A stretch of 64,000 nt of DNA, from the NCBI RefSeq assembly GCF_039134705.1, contig NZ_CP146256.1:4092001-4156000 (forward strand), written 5' to 3'. Numbering within the stretch: position 1 is the first letter of the stretch; every line of letters starts with the position of its first letter. Below are positions 1-8,280 of the stretch, piece by piece. This DNA comes from Kineothrix sp. IPX-CK. Its GTDB lineage: Bacteria; Bacillota; Clostridia; Lachnospirales; Lachnospiraceae. The position numbers and the translations under genes are program-made. The notes beneath the pieces were generated by a model. That model did not search any database and had not been told where the DNA came from. It saw only the letters and a program-made list of their open reading frames with translations.

Positions 1-688
1 ACAGGCAGTATTCTCCTTTTCTCGGTATGATATGGAATTTCTTTTCACTTACCATGTTATGAAGCGCGTCTGCATAAAGTCCTGCGGCGTTAACGACAAT
101 CCGGCTTTCAAACATCCCTTGAGAGGTCTTAAGCAGATATCCCTCCTGTATTCTCTCTATTTGCAGAACTTCCGTATTAAGGTAGAATTCCACACCATTC
201 TCACAGGCATTTTCTGCCAGCGCGATGGTAAGCCCAAAAGGGCATACGATGCCGCCGGCAGGCGCGTACAAAGCCGCCACTGCCTCGTCCGAAATATTAG
301 GCTCCATAGCTCGCAGTTCCTGTACCCCTATGACGCGCAGTCCTTCCACACCGTTTTGCTGTCCTTTTTCCAGAAGCCTGTGCAATTTATCTCTATCCTT
401 CTCATCGAAGCAAAGTACCAGCGTACCATTTTTTTTAAAAGGAAAATCCAGTTCTCTGGAAAGCTGTTCCATTTTCCTATTTCCCAGGACGTTCAGCTTC
501 GCTTTAAGCGTCCCCGGTTCCGCGTCATGCCCCGCATGAACGATTCCGCTGTTGGCTTTGGATGTACCTTCGCAAATATCCGACGCCCGCTCCAGTACAG
601 CCGCTTTTCCCTTATAGTCATAGCGTGACAGCTCTCTCGCAATAGCCGCACCGGTTACGCCTGCTCCTATTACAATGACATCATACAT
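1..688 (-). CDS. FAD-dependent oxidoreductase (GlpA/GlpO-like), 3' end cut by window edge
   Basis: The frame opens with ATG at 688 behind a GGAGG site and runs off the left edge, giving about 229 residues. The N-terminus reads MYDVIVIGAGVTGAAIAREL, a Rossmann FAD-binding GxGxxG motif. It is followed by KANSGIVHAGHDAEPGTLKAKL, typical of the DAO-fold NAD(P)/FAD oxidoreductases that sit in glycerol catabolism operons of Clostridia. Established family knowledge points to glycerol-3-phosphate oxidation or a related 2-hydroxyacid reaction, but the substrate is inferred. The C-terminal [2Fe-2S]-binding portion found in some members would lie outside the window. The gene is divergent from the AEC transporter. 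Confidence 0.8.
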   Translation of the reverse strand, partial: MYDVIVIGAGVTGAAIARELSRYDYKGKAAVLERASDICEGTSKANSGIVHAGHDAEPGTLKAKLNVLGNRKMEQLSRELDFPFKKNGTLVLCFDEKDRDKLHRLLEKGQQNGVEGLRVIGVQELRAMEPNISDEAVAALYAPAGGIVCPFGLTIALAENACENGVEFYLNTEVLQIERIQEGYLLKTSQGMFESRIVVNAAGLYADALHNMVSEKKFHIIPRKGEYCL

Positions 689-788
689 GTTTTCGCCCTC
701 CGAGTTTTATTTCCTCATAGGTTTATCATATCATTTTCCGTACTACTTTTCGATAGCTTTTTTATAGTGCACTTTTTTTAATACTCTT

Positions 789-817
789 TTGACAAAGGGA
801 TATTCGTATGTTATTCT
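789..817 (+). promoter_or_regulatory. sigma-A promoter of the AEC transporter
   Basis: TTGACA at 789-794, a 17-bp spacer and TATTCT at 812-817. It lies about 80 bp before the start codon of the transporter gene. A copy of a dispersed 18-bp repeat (843-860) sits between the promoter and the gene. Confidence 0.65.
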
Positions 818-842
818 TCTATAGGATTTTATTGTATTCACA

Positions 843-860
843 CCTTGTCAAACGATGGTA
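843..860 (+). repeat. dispersed 18-bp repeat, copy 1
   Basis: CCTTGTCAAACGATGGTA. It matches 17 of 18 bases of the copy at 10639-10656 and about 13 of 18 bases of the copy at 9253-9270. The surrounding sequence is not shared. It lies in the 5' leader of the AEC gene. Confidence 0.5.
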
Positions 861-896
861 AGGAAATTTTTATACATATAGAAAGCGCGTCGAACT

Positions 897-1892
897 ATGA
901 GTATTGGAATCGTATTACAGCAAATGGCAATTATCTTTATCCTTATTATGACGGGAGCGCTGCTTTACCGCAGATCGATGATTTCTGACGAGACCTCCAA
1001 ACAGATATCGGCGCTTATCATAAACCTCTGCAATCCGGCACTGTTAATCTGCTCCGTCTTTGACGCCGGACCGAAGGCTTCGAATTCCGACCTCCTTACA
1101 GGTGCTTTCATCGTGCTTCTGGCATATGTCGTACTCATATTGTGCGGACATCTGATTCCTCATATCTTGCGCGTTCCGGACGAAGACCATTTTGCATACA
1201 GACTGATTACTGTTTACGGCAACGTGGGCTTTATCGGTATTCCACTCGCAATGGCTCTCCTCGGTTCGGGCTCGTTGATCTATGTATCTCTCAACAATCT
1301 TGTATACAATATACTTATTTATACACACGGTCTTTCCACCATTAAGGCTGCCGCGATCGATAGCGTAAACCATGATCTTTCCGACGATGCTTCACCTTTG
1401 GAGCGGGAGAAGGAAATTGCAGAAAGCTTTGCCCGGGGTCTGTTTAGAGCAACGAAAAAATTTGTGAACGCGGGCACCGTTTCCGCTATTATAACCATAG
1501 TTCTCTATATAAGTAATGTCAGCGTTCCTGTACTCCTTTCGGACACCCTTACTCACGTGGGGCGCTCCACTACCTTCTTATCCATGCTCATATTGGGCGT
1601 GTCGGTAGCGCAGATGCCTTTGGCTGATATTTTTTCCCATAAGAAACTATATGCCTTCGCTGCGCTGCGTATGGTCATTATCCCTGTACTCTGCGTATTC
1701 CTGTTCCGGCTTTTCACGGACAACGTACTCATTATCAGCACCACAGCGCTGATGCTCGCTGTGCCTGCCGGGAATATACCGCTCATATTGTGCAAGCAGA
1801 ATAATCTGGAAAGCGCTGTCATTTCCAGAGGTATTATTCTTTCTACCCTGCTTTCCTTCCTTACGATACCCATTGTGACCTTATTCATTTAA
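897..1892 (+). CDS. AEC (auxin efflux carrier) family transporter
   Basis: A 331-residue, strongly hydrophobic protein with about ten predicted membrane segments and no signal peptide. The N-terminal segment is followed by a polar region and then NLCNPALLICSVF, the family's conserved N-P crossover in the first half. The C-terminal half ends MLAVPAGNIPLILCKQNN, again typical of AEC members, which move organic acids or other small anions by secondary transport. A hydrophilic, charged loop around residues 155-190 separates two five-helix halves. The start ATG is set by the reading frame; its ribosome site is weak. It is a single-gene unit, so the substrate cannot be inferred from neighbours. Confidence 0.8.
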   Translation: MSIGIVLQQMAIIFILIMTGALLYRRSMISDETSKQISALIINLCNPALLICSVFDAGPKASNSDLLTGAFIVLLAYVVLILCGHLIPHILRVPDEDHFAYRLITVYGNVGFIGIPLAMALLGSGSLIYVSLNNLVYNILIYTHGLSTIKAAAIDSVNHDLSDDASPLEREKEIAESFARGLFRATKKFVNAGTVSAIITIVLYISNVSVPVLLSDTLTHVGRSTTFLSMLILGVSVAQMPLADIFSHKKLYAFAALRMVIIPVLCVFLFRLFTDNVLIISTTALMLAVPAGNIPLILCKQNNLESAVISRGIILSTLLSFLTIPIVTLFI

Positions 1893-1931
1893 AATTTTAT
1901 TTCGGTTTCTTTTCAGGCCCTTACACATCTT

Positions 1932-1956
1932 GTTACTGTGTGGAGTGAACAGTGAC
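1932..1956. repeat. GTTACTGT palindrome, imperfect copy
   Basis: GTTACTGT (1932-1939) and ACAGTGAC (1949-1956) form an 8-bp stem with one G-T pair and a 9-nt loop. The same arm sequence forms a perfect hairpin at 40083-40102. It follows the AEC stop codon but has no T-tract, so a terminator role is uncertain. Confidence 0.4.
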
Positions 1957-1994
1957 CACATCTTTGGTATTTTTAACGATTTTACGCTGATTTC

Positions 1995-2023
1995 TTTGCT
2001 TTTATAGAAAAACATGGTATAAT
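1995..2023 (+). promoter_or_regulatory. sigma-A promoter of the first chemoreceptor gene
   Basis: TTTGCT at 1995-2000, a 17-bp spacer and a consensus TATAAT at 2018-2023, about 30 bp before the start codon. No sigma-28 type motility promoter was recognised here. Confidence 0.65.
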
Positions 2024-2055
2024 TTGTAGAAAAAGTACGATATGGGGGTTTTTAA

Positions 2056-3540
2056 ATGGAACGCAATCAAATTTCACGTATTAATAAGTTACTGTTTTTC
2101 GCTTTAACGCTTACGACCATATTTCTGACTATTGGCTTACTGTCGCAGCTGACGTTATCCGGTTTAGCCCCGATCATAAGCATAGTTCCTCTAGTCGCGA
2201 TCCTTGCATTTTACATCGGAGACATCGTTATTATCCTGAACAAAAGCTGGGCTTTAGCATTGCTGCCCTATACCGCAGTCTCATTCTCCGTTATCTACGC
2301 ATTTATCCTGCTGTCAGGCAATTCCAATGCCGTTTATCCTTACATGATTCCGATTATTCTCATTTTGACCTTGTATCTCAACAAGCGAATTTCCACAATC
2401 CTCGGCATCTATTTCATTCTCATTAATCTCATTAAAATCGTATTGATCATGAGCAGTTCCGGCAATCCTGCGGAAATGATAGAATATGTGATGATTGAAC
2501 TTATTATCAGCGTACTCGTGGGCATCGCTTCCATTATGGGCACGAATCTGCTGATACGTTTCTTCGAGGAATACTCGGAAAAAATCAATAAGGAATCAGT
2601 GCTCAACCAGAATATGGCAAGCGAAGTGGTAGCATCGGCAAAGTATGTCCTCACTCAGGCGGAAGCTTCATCAGGTTTACTCGATGAAATTGCAGGCACT
2701 ACAAAGACAATCAGCGATTCGCTGAAGGATATCAACGACAGTGCTAATATGACCGCTTCCAATATCGAACAGCAGACAATGATGACAAACTCCATACAAA
2801 ATGTCATCGAAGAAACGTTCAAGCGAACGAAGGAGATCGTTGAAATCGCTTCCATTTCCTCGGATTTTGTGGAAAATGGCGTAAAGGCCATGAATCGCTT
2901 GACCGTTCAGTCCGACCAGTCTATCCAGTCCGGCTATGAAATGGATTCAGCGGCAGAGGAAATGATGAAAAAGGCGGACGATGTTCGTAATATCATAGGC
3001 ATTATCCTCGGGATCTCTTCCCAGACGAACCTCCTTGCCTTAAACGCTTCCATCGAAGCTGCAAGGGCCGGAGAAGCCGGAAAGGGCTTCGCGGTAGTTG
3101 CCGATGAAATCCGCAAGCTGGCGGAACAGACGAGTCAGGCTACGGGAGATATTTCCAGTATCCTGGATGAGTTGTCTTTAAACACTACCGCCGTTTCTGA
3201 TAAAATAAAATATACCGTCCACACCTCAGAGGATCAGAAAGAATTAATCGATGCAACAAAAGCGGAGTTCTCGAGTATCGAGGAAAAGATTCATATACTT
3301 AGCCAGCACGTAAACGATGTGAACAGGAAAATGGAAGAATTGTTCGATTCTAACAACAGTATCGTGGATGCAATCAGCAACCTTTCCGCAACCAGTGAGG
3401 AAATATCCGCAAGTACAGAGCAGGCTTATGATATCGGCGGGAAAAATGCGAACAGCGTGAGTGATTTCGTCCAGATCATGAAAGATATTACAAATACTAT
3501 CGAGAAACTCTCCGATTATAAGGTGAAATCAGTAATATAA
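2056..3540 (+). CDS. methyl-accepting chemotaxis protein with membrane-embedded N-terminus
   Basis: A 494-residue chemoreceptor. Residues 1-175 form about six closely spaced membrane helices with no sizeable external domain. No clear HAMP domain follows. The cytoplasmic signalling domain covers about residues 190-490, with the hairpin tip sequence near [20 protein letters not shown], which contacts CheA and CheW. The C-terminus lacks a CheR/CheB-docking pentapeptide. The ATG follows a GGGGG site. The architecture suggests sensing of a membrane-related or internal signal, by inference. No other chemotaxis genes are nearby. Confidence 0.9.
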   Translation: MERNQISRINKLLFFALTLTTIFLTIGLLSQLTLSGLAPIISIVPLVAILAFYIGDIVIILNKSWALALLPYTAVSFSVIYAFILLSGNSNAVYPYMIPIILILTLYLNKRISTILGIYFILINLIKIVLIMSSSGNPAEMIEYVMIELIISVLVGIASIMGTNLLIRFFEEYSEKINKESVLNQNMASEVVASAKYVLTQAEASSGLLDEIAGTTKTISDSLKDINDSANMTASNIEQQTMMTNSIQNVIEETFKRTKEIVEIASISSDFVENGVKAMNRLTVQSDQSIQSGYEMDSAAEEMMKKADDVRNIIGIILGISSQTNLLALNASIEAARAGEAGKGFAVVADEIRKLAEQTSQATGDISSILDELSLNTTAVSDKIKYTVHTSEDQKELIDATKAEFSSIEEKIHILSQHVNDVNRKMEELFDSNNSIVDAISNLSATSEEISASTEQAYDIGGKNANSVSDFVQIMKDITNTIEKLSDYKVKSVI

Positions 3541-3584
3541 GTGAAATGATTATTTTTTGATTTCCACAGAGTAACTAACTTTCA

Positions 3585-3613
3585 GGCTGTGGAAGATTCC
3601 ACAGCTATTTTTG
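3585..3613 (+). terminator. Rho-independent terminator of the chemoreceptor gene
   Basis: GGCTGTGGAA and TTCCACAGCT (3585-3606) form a 10-bp stem with a 2-nt centre. ATTTTTGTT follows. Confidence 0.75.
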
Positions 3614-3647
3614 TTGTGGAAGTGTATGAAAAAAAGGAGAAATTATA

Positions 3648-4478
3648 ATGATTAAGGCAGTAAAACCGTACCTGAAAAAACCAGTCCTCTTTGAAAAAAG
3701 TAACACAAAATTTTGGGATGACCCATATATTTCGCAAAGTATGCTAAAAGCACACCTGGATCCCGATTTTGAATCTGCGACCCGCAGACTGAATTTTGTA
3801 GAACAATCTGCCCATTGGATTTCCGCCATACTACCTCCGTCGTCCTATAAAAGACTTTTGGATCTAGGCTGTGGTCCCGGCATCTATGCAGAGCTGTTTC
3901 ACGCAAAAGGTTATCAAGTTACCGGCTTCGATATTTCAGAAAGCTCCATACGATACGCAAAGAAAACAGCCAGAGAAAAGGACTTCCACATTAGATACTT
4001 AAACGGCAATTATATTCAATCCCCAATTAAGGGCAGCTACGATTTAATAACAATGATTTATTGTGATTTGGGCGTTTTATCGCATACAGAACGCAAAGCC
4101 TTGTTAAGTAAGATTTACAATGCGTTATCGTCAACCGGATGTTTTCTATTCGATGTCTTTACTCCTTACGAATATGAAAATCAGCCGGAATGTAAGATTT
4201 GGAATTATGAAGAAGGCGGTTTTTGGAGTTCAGCTCCTTATCTCCTGCTGCAGCAGCTTTACCGTTACGACCATGACAATACATTTCTTCGCCAGTATAT
4301 CGTGGTGACAGACAGTGGAACAACCTGCTATAACAATTGGGAGCATACCTTTGAGATCGAGGAATTAAGAACAGAATTGGAGGAGGCAGGGTTCCGCGAT
4401 CTACAGTTTTATGGAAATGTAGCCGGTGCAGAATATAAACACGGCAATAAAACGATATGTGCCGTAGCCAAAAAATAG
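3648..4478 (+). CDS. class I SAM-dependent methyltransferase
   Basis: A 276-residue soluble protein with an AAAAGGAG ribosome site before ATG 3648. Motif I is LLDLGCGPGIYAELFHAKGY, followed by the acidic ribose-binding position in TGFDIS, so the Rossmann methyltransferase core (about residues 60-175) looks intact. The C-terminal 90 residues are a mixed domain rich in Tyr and Trp. The substrate is unknown; members of this type methylate small molecules. It lies alone between two terminators. Confidence 0.8.
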   Translation: MIKAVKPYLKKPVLFEKSNTKFWDDPYISQSMLKAHLDPDFESATRRLNFVEQSAHWISAILPPSSYKRLLDLGCGPGIYAELFHAKGYQVTGFDISESSIRYAKKTAREKDFHIRYLNGNYIQSPIKGSYDLITMIYCDLGVLSHTERKALLSKIYNALSSTGCFLFDVFTPYEYENQPECKIWNYEEGGFWSSAPYLLLQQLYRYDHDNTFLRQYIVVTDSGTTCYNNWEHTFEIEELRTELEEAGFRDLQFYGNVAGAEYKHGNKTICAVAKK

Positions 4479-4513
4479 CTTAACCTGCTTCTTTACATGA
4501 ACGATATGTAAAA

Positions 4514-4543
4514 TGGCGTAGCTTTTATGCTACGCCACACTTT
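4514..4543 (+). terminator. terminator after the methyltransferase
   Basis: TGGCGTAGC (4514-4522) and GCTACGCCA (4529-4537) form a perfect 9-bp stem, with CACTTT after it. It may also serve lgt, which ends on the opposite strand at 4601. Confidence 0.6.
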
Positions 4544-4600
4544 CAAAACTAATCCAATACTGTTTTACCGAGAACTGCCTTATGGGCACTCTTTTAATAG

Positions 4601-5377
4601 TTAATTATCCTCTGTTTCTTTTTTCGGCTCTGCTCTCTTACCGGTCACCACGAATAGTATAATTCCTGCCGTCACAGTAAATATAGAGATAAATTGTGAG
4701 GTGGACAAAGTTCCGACCGTTCCTCTGATTAAATCGCCTCTGTAATATTCCAAAATGAATCTGCCGATACTGTACAATATAAGATATAGAGCGCCGACCT
4801 GCCCGTCAGCTTTTTTCCTCTTCGCAAACCATATCAGTATAAGGAAGTGAATGAAGTTGAGACCGCTGGATATCAGCTGTGTGGGTACGAGGCTCACACC
4901 GTTAGGCGCATATTTGGATGTATGAAATACGATACCGAGAGGACTGTTTGTCTCATGCCCGTAGCAACAGCCTGCCAAAAAGCATCCTACCCGTCCGAAG
5001 CCCTGCGCTAGCGCTACTGAGGGAATCAGCAAGTCGAAATAAGCGAGAAATTTTAATTTCTTAATTTTGCAATAGAGCATCGCCGATAAAATTCCGCCGA
5101 TAATCCCGCCGTATACTACCCAGCCGTTGGAAAAGTCCAGCAGAAGGCTCGGATCAGCGATAATACTCTTTATACTAGTCAGGAAAAACAGAAGCTTAGA
5201 ACCAAGAAATCCTCCCAGCACACACCATATGACAAAATTAAATATATGCTCAGGGTCCAGCCCCTTCTTTTTCGCCCTGTATTCTCCCACAAAATATGCC
5301 GCCAGTATGCCGATAGCTATCATTAGCCCATATCCATATACTGTAACTGGCCCTATAGAAAATAATTCATTTTTCAT
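4601..5377 (-). CDS. lgt: prolipoprotein diacylglyceryl transferase
   Basis: A 258-residue membrane enzyme with about seven helices. It transfers diacylglycerol from phosphatidylglycerol to the lipobox cysteine of prelipoproteins, the first step of lipoprotein maturation. The family signature is present as GRVGCFLAGCCYGHETNSPL (about residues 127-146), with the conserved Arg and Gly. HPTQ-type residues appear as VPTQLISSG, and YRGDLIRG matches the C-terminal motif. This window alone encodes at least three lipoproteins that would need it. The start is ATG 5377; an AGGAG lies about 13 nt upstream. Confidence 0.95.
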   Translation of the reverse strand: MKNELFSIGPVTVYGYGLMIAIGILAAYFVGEYRAKKKGLDPEHIFNFVIWCVLGGFLGSKLLFFLTSIKSIIADPSLLLDFSNGWVVYGGIIGGILSAMLYCKIKKLKFLAYFDLLIPSVALAQGFGRVGCFLAGCCYGHETNSPLGIVFHTSKYAPNGVSLVPTQLISSGLNFIHFLILIWFAKRKKADGQVGALYLILYSIGRFILEYYRGDLIRGTVGTLSTSQFISIFTVTAGIILFVVTGKRAEPKKETEDN

Positions 5378-5461
5378 CCTTCTTAAATGTCTCCTATTCT
5401 GTCGTTATTGCCTTACCTCATAAGATTACCGCGACTTAAGAAAATATTCTTGCGTTTTCTT

Positions 5462-5490
5462 AGTGTAACACAGTTGAGGCAAGGTTTCAA
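5462..5490 (-). promoter_or_regulatory. sigma-A promoter of lgt
   Basis: On the minus strand TTGAAA (5485-5490), a 17-bp spacer and TACACT (5462-5467). The spacer contains one arm of a 10-bp inverted repeat whose partner is at 5411-5420. A second hairpin, CTTAAGAAAA against TTTTCTTAG (5435-5463), overlaps the likely transcription start. Confidence 0.6.
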
Positions 5491-5550
5491 CAGACTCTTC
5501 GGAGGCACTTGGGCTTCTGGCAAAAAAGCACCTGATCCTTTTTTTAGCAA

Positions 5551-5582
5551 AATAAGGAGGGGCGTGAACCCTCTCCTTATTT
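5551..5582 (-). terminator. terminator of hsp20
   Basis: An imperfect GC-rich stem formed by ATAAGGAG-GGG and CCC-TCTCCTTAT, with A/T runs on both sides. It can act in either direction; on the minus strand it ends the hsp20 transcript. Confidence 0.55.
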
Positions 5583-5632
5583 TTATCAAACAAATATATC
5601 AATACACTATGGATTTATACCTTTGCACAGCC

Positions 5633-6085
5633 TTATCCTTCAATGGCAATAAATTTCTTGTCCTCAACCTGCTTCACTTCCTTCTTAGCAACGAGGAGCT
5701 TCAAGATGCCATCTTCGAATTTCGCTCTGATGTCTTCCTCGGCCACCTGATCTCCAACGTAGAAGCTTCTGGAGCACTGTCCGCTGTAACGTTCTCTGCG
5801 GATATAGTTGCCGCTTTCTTCGTCCTTCTCATCCTTATCCAGGCTCTTGAAAGCACTGATAGTCAGATATCCGTTTTCCAGCTTAGCAGAAATCTCCTCT
5901 TTCTTAAATCCAGGCAGATCGATGGCTACCTCATAGGCGGAATCCGTTTCCTTTATATCCGTCTTCATCAGGTTCTTCTCCCTTTTTCCATATAACGGAT
6001 TGCGTCTTCCAAAGAATTCTCTTTCAAATGGAAAATACATGAAATCATCAAATAAATTCTCTCCAAAAACACTTGGCATTAACAT
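5633..6085 (-). CDS. hsp20: Hsp20/alpha-crystallin small heat-shock protein
   Basis: A 150-residue small heat-shock chaperone. The alpha-crystallin domain spans about residues 40-145, with YEVAIDLPGFKKEEISAKLENGYLTISA and, near the end, AKFEDGILKLLV, the conserved GxLxI/L type strand. It holds unfolding proteins in an ATP-independent way. The N-terminus (MLMPSVFGENLFDDF) is typical of clostridial members. ATG 6085 follows GGAGG. A CIRCE element overlaps the promoter, so HrcA repression is expected; the sequence shows this directly. Confidence 0.92.
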   Translation of the reverse strand: MLMPSVFGENLFDDFMYFPFEREFFGRRNPLYGKREKNLMKTDIKETDSAYEVAIDLPGFKKEEISAKLENGYLTISAFKSLDKDEKDEESGNYIRRERYSGQCSRSFYVGDQVAEEDIRAKFEDGILKLLVAKKEVKQVEDKKFIAIEG

Positions 6086-6171
6086 AAGTCATTCCTCCAT
6101 TCTTTACTTAGCTATATCATGCCTTTTATTAATTTTTAGTTACGGGATTATCATTCCCTTGTTCTATATGC

Positions 6172-6200
6172 AATATAACATTTATTGTTAGCACTGTCAA
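6172..6200 (-). promoter_or_regulatory. sigma-A promoter of hsp20
   Basis: Minus-strand TTGACA (6195-6200), exactly 17 bp, then TATATT (6172-6177). The -35 box lies inside the CIRCE element, so bound HrcA would block RNA polymerase. Confidence 0.8.
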
Positions 6201-6214
6201 TAGGTGAGTGCTAA
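6188..6214. promoter_or_regulatory. CIRCE operator (HrcA binding site)
   Basis: TTAGCACTG, a 9-nt spacer and GAGTGCTAA. This matches the CIRCE consensus TTAGCACTC-N9-GAGTGCTAA at 17 of 18 positions. CIRCE normally controls groESL and dnaK; here it controls an hsp20 gene. Confidence 0.9.
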
Positions 6215-6356
6215 TGAAATTATAAAAATTTTGTGAAGTTTTTTATTGCCATAAAAGCATGCTAACTACTTCCAACATGCGGCAGTAAAAGGAGAGTTTC
6301 TCTTTGATTATTCATCGAATCCTTGAGAATAATCTGTCAACTATAACAGTACAATA

Positions 6357-7100
6357 TCACAAAAATTGAATAATCAGATAAATCAACGGCTGATGAAGTA
6401 AATAGAAAATCAAAGAATGGCGGCCTAAAAAGCCCAAAAATTTATTATCTATTCTGCAATCCTTAAGTTTATCTACAAATCCTTTCTCATAGGCTATCCT
6501 ATATACATAATATCCCGATAGAAATAAGAAGAACCATGGGAATAGTGAGAAATAATCTGAAGAAAAAAAGTCATTATCGGTAAATCCTAAAAATGTCATT
6601 AAATAGCCTTTACTGTACCATTTTGAAGGCAACTCTAAAGTTATAAATTCACCAAATCCTATATAGCCATTATTTATAGATTTCGTTGCGAAAAATATAA
6701 TGGTGCTCAAAATCATCCCCCAAAAAGAGGGAATTCTACACATTATTTTGTTTAATGGAATCATAATAAGCATACTACTTCCTAATAATGTCAACACACC
6801 AAAAATAATTCTTTGCTGAGGAAGAAATATTTCTGTTACAATTGATATTAAAATTCCTGCCAAAAAAACTATTCCGCCACGTATGGCTTTCTTTTTACCA
6901 AGACTCCAACAAATTCCTGACAATAAAATAAATGTCCAGCAAATACTTTGTTGCCAGATATACGCAAACTCCGAATGGAACCACTCAATATCGACTCGTT
7001 TTACATATACAATATCCCACATCGCATGGTACAAAGCCATGCTTAATATTGTACAACCTCGTAAAGTATCTAAACACTTATACCGCTTTTTCTTCTCCAT
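6357..7100 (-). CDS. DUF1624 / heparan-alpha-glucosaminide N-acetyltransferase-type membrane acyltransferase
   Basis: A 247-residue protein with about seven membrane helices. It begins KKRYKCLDTLRGCTILSMAL, then YHAMWDIVYV, the N-terminal signature of the acyltransferase/HGSNAT catalytic family (DTLRG, and a His in the first helix). The family transfers acetyl groups across membranes to sugars, but the bacterial substrate is unknown. The C-terminus reads GRHSLIFYLLHQPLIY, a conserved feature of this fold. The gene is AT-rich compared with the surrounding core genes, like the rest of the 6.3-9.2 kb stretch. Confidence 0.8.
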   Translation of the reverse strand: MEKKKRYKCLDTLRGCTILSMALYHAMWDIVYVKRVDIEWFHSEFAYIWQQSICWTFILLSGICWSLGKKKAIRGGIVFLAGILISIVTEIFLPQQRIIFGVLTLLGSSMLIMIPLNKIMCRIPSFWGMILSTIIFFATKSINNGYIGFGEFITLELPSKWYSKGYLMTFLGFTDNDFFSSDYFSLFPWFFLFLSGYYVYRIAYEKGFVDKLKDCRIDNKFLGFLGRHSLIFYLLHQPLIYLIIQFL

Positions 7101-7139
7101 ATTACTTTTTCCTTTGTGTTCTATTCTCGAATCTATGAT

Positions 7140-7352
7140 TTATGGTTTTACTCCCAAATGATCTTCTGGATAAAATTGCCCGCTTACATTTGCTTTATCA
7201 ATTTCTTTAGTATCTTCCCAATTGTTAAAATGCCGCCACTCTGATACAAGTGGGCTCATACCTGCTTCCGTACAATATTTTTGTTGCACCTCATAGGGAC
7301 GATACCTCTCATAAATGACAAGCATTTAACCAATTCTGAAACTTTTAATCAT
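7140..7352 (-). pseudogene. remnant of an M15-family (VanX-like) D-Ala-D-Ala dipeptidase
   Basis: A good ribosome site (GAGGAGGTG) precedes ATG 7352, which encodes only MIKSFRIG before an in-frame TAA at 7328-7326. The frame then restarts as MLVIYERYRPYEVQQ, like the N-terminal conserved YDxYRP region of VanX/DdpX dipeptidases. It jumps directly to AGMSPLVSEWRHFNN, like the C-terminal catalytic EWWH motif. The central SxHxxGxAxD zinc-binding block is missing and one Trp is Arg. A stop plus an internal deletion of roughly 80-100 codons explains this best. Homology is inferred from these two motif patches only. Confidence 0.5.
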
Positions 7353-7503
7353 TTGCACCTCCTCTCTTTATGCACACCAGCACGTATTGTCAATGAATTT
7401 CATCAATTTTTTTGAATAAAAAACAATATGGAGCACGATTCTACCCTACAATCTGTTATTCCTTATCATATAACACCATTCCTGCACAAGGCGGACACCT
7501 TTG

Positions 7504-8280
7504 TTACCCGGCCAGCAAACAAATCGAAACACTTGCTATTGCAACTAATGCACTTAGTAATGTACCAACCAAATATTTTTCTGCAAACGCTTTATTCTCC
7601 AATTGCTTATACCTGGCCAGACTTTTGGCCGTCAACACGAATCCTATCGCTCCATATTGTCCTAATAAGCCGAGGAGCAAAATGATTTCCCTTTCCAGTA
7701 TCCCAATCCATGAACCTATCCGAATAGTCTCACTTACCGCATTGCCGTCGTGCGCTGGTCCTTTCTTATTTTCCTGTACATTATCAGCTTTTTCTATTGT
7801 ATTAGGAATTTGTTTAAATACAAGTGATATAAAGATAGCCGCCGGTCTCCAGCAGATTAGCGCCGCTATAAAAATAGCTGCCGCTTTACGTACAGGGATA
7901 ATTTTATTTTCCAGCATCAAAGGATATTTATCCATATCTATGTGAATGCGAAACATACCACATACCAGCACCAGAATAAATATATGTATTATTTGATCCA
8001 GCAAAAACATGACATATTCATATCGCGCCGCCTTGGTATACTTCGCTTCAATATGCACTTTTAAAGAATCGACACATAGGTGTGACACACCAATAATTAT
8101 TGTCATGTAGAATCCACGAAGCAAGTCGCCTGTCAGCCACGGTGTCAAAACAAACATTACTATCATATAGAGCAGACAGTGTAACAGCACATATCTGAAA
8201 GATGTCTTCTTTTTTTCTGCCACTTGATTCGTCTGAATATAGAAATCACCTAATAAATGCCCTATTATAATTACTTCCAT
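7504..8280 (-). CDS. DUF3307 membrane protein (SatD partner)
   Basis: A 258-residue protein with about six membrane helices. The N-terminus MEVIIIGHLLGDFYIQTNQV matches the DUF3307 signature (GHLxGDFxxQ), and SHLCVDSLK carries a second conserved His-Asp pair. Conserved charged residues in membrane helices suggest catalysis or metal binding, but no function is established. Its ATG overlaps the end of the satD-like gene by 10 bp, so the two are translationally coupled. SatD and DUF3307 genes are also adjacent in streptococci, where the sat locus is linked to acid tolerance. Confidence 0.75.
   Translation of the reverse strand: MEVIIIGHLLGDFYIQTNQVAEKKKTSFRYVLLHCLLYMIVMFVLTPWLTGDLLRGFYMTIIIGVSHLCVDSLKVHIEAKYTKAARYEYVMFLLDQIIHIFILVLVCGMFRIHIDMDKYPLMLENKIIPVRKAAAIFIAALICWRPAAIFISLVFKQIPNTIEKADNVQENKKGPAHDGNAVSETIRIGSWIGILEREIILLLGLLGQYGAIGFVLTAKSLARYKQLENKAFAEKYLVGTLLSALVAIASVSICLLAG

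Noticed and set aside
5411..5484. A structured regulatory RNA in the lgt leader
   Set aside because: A TTGAAA-17-TACACT promoter lies within the outer arm, so the full stem would not be transcribed from it.
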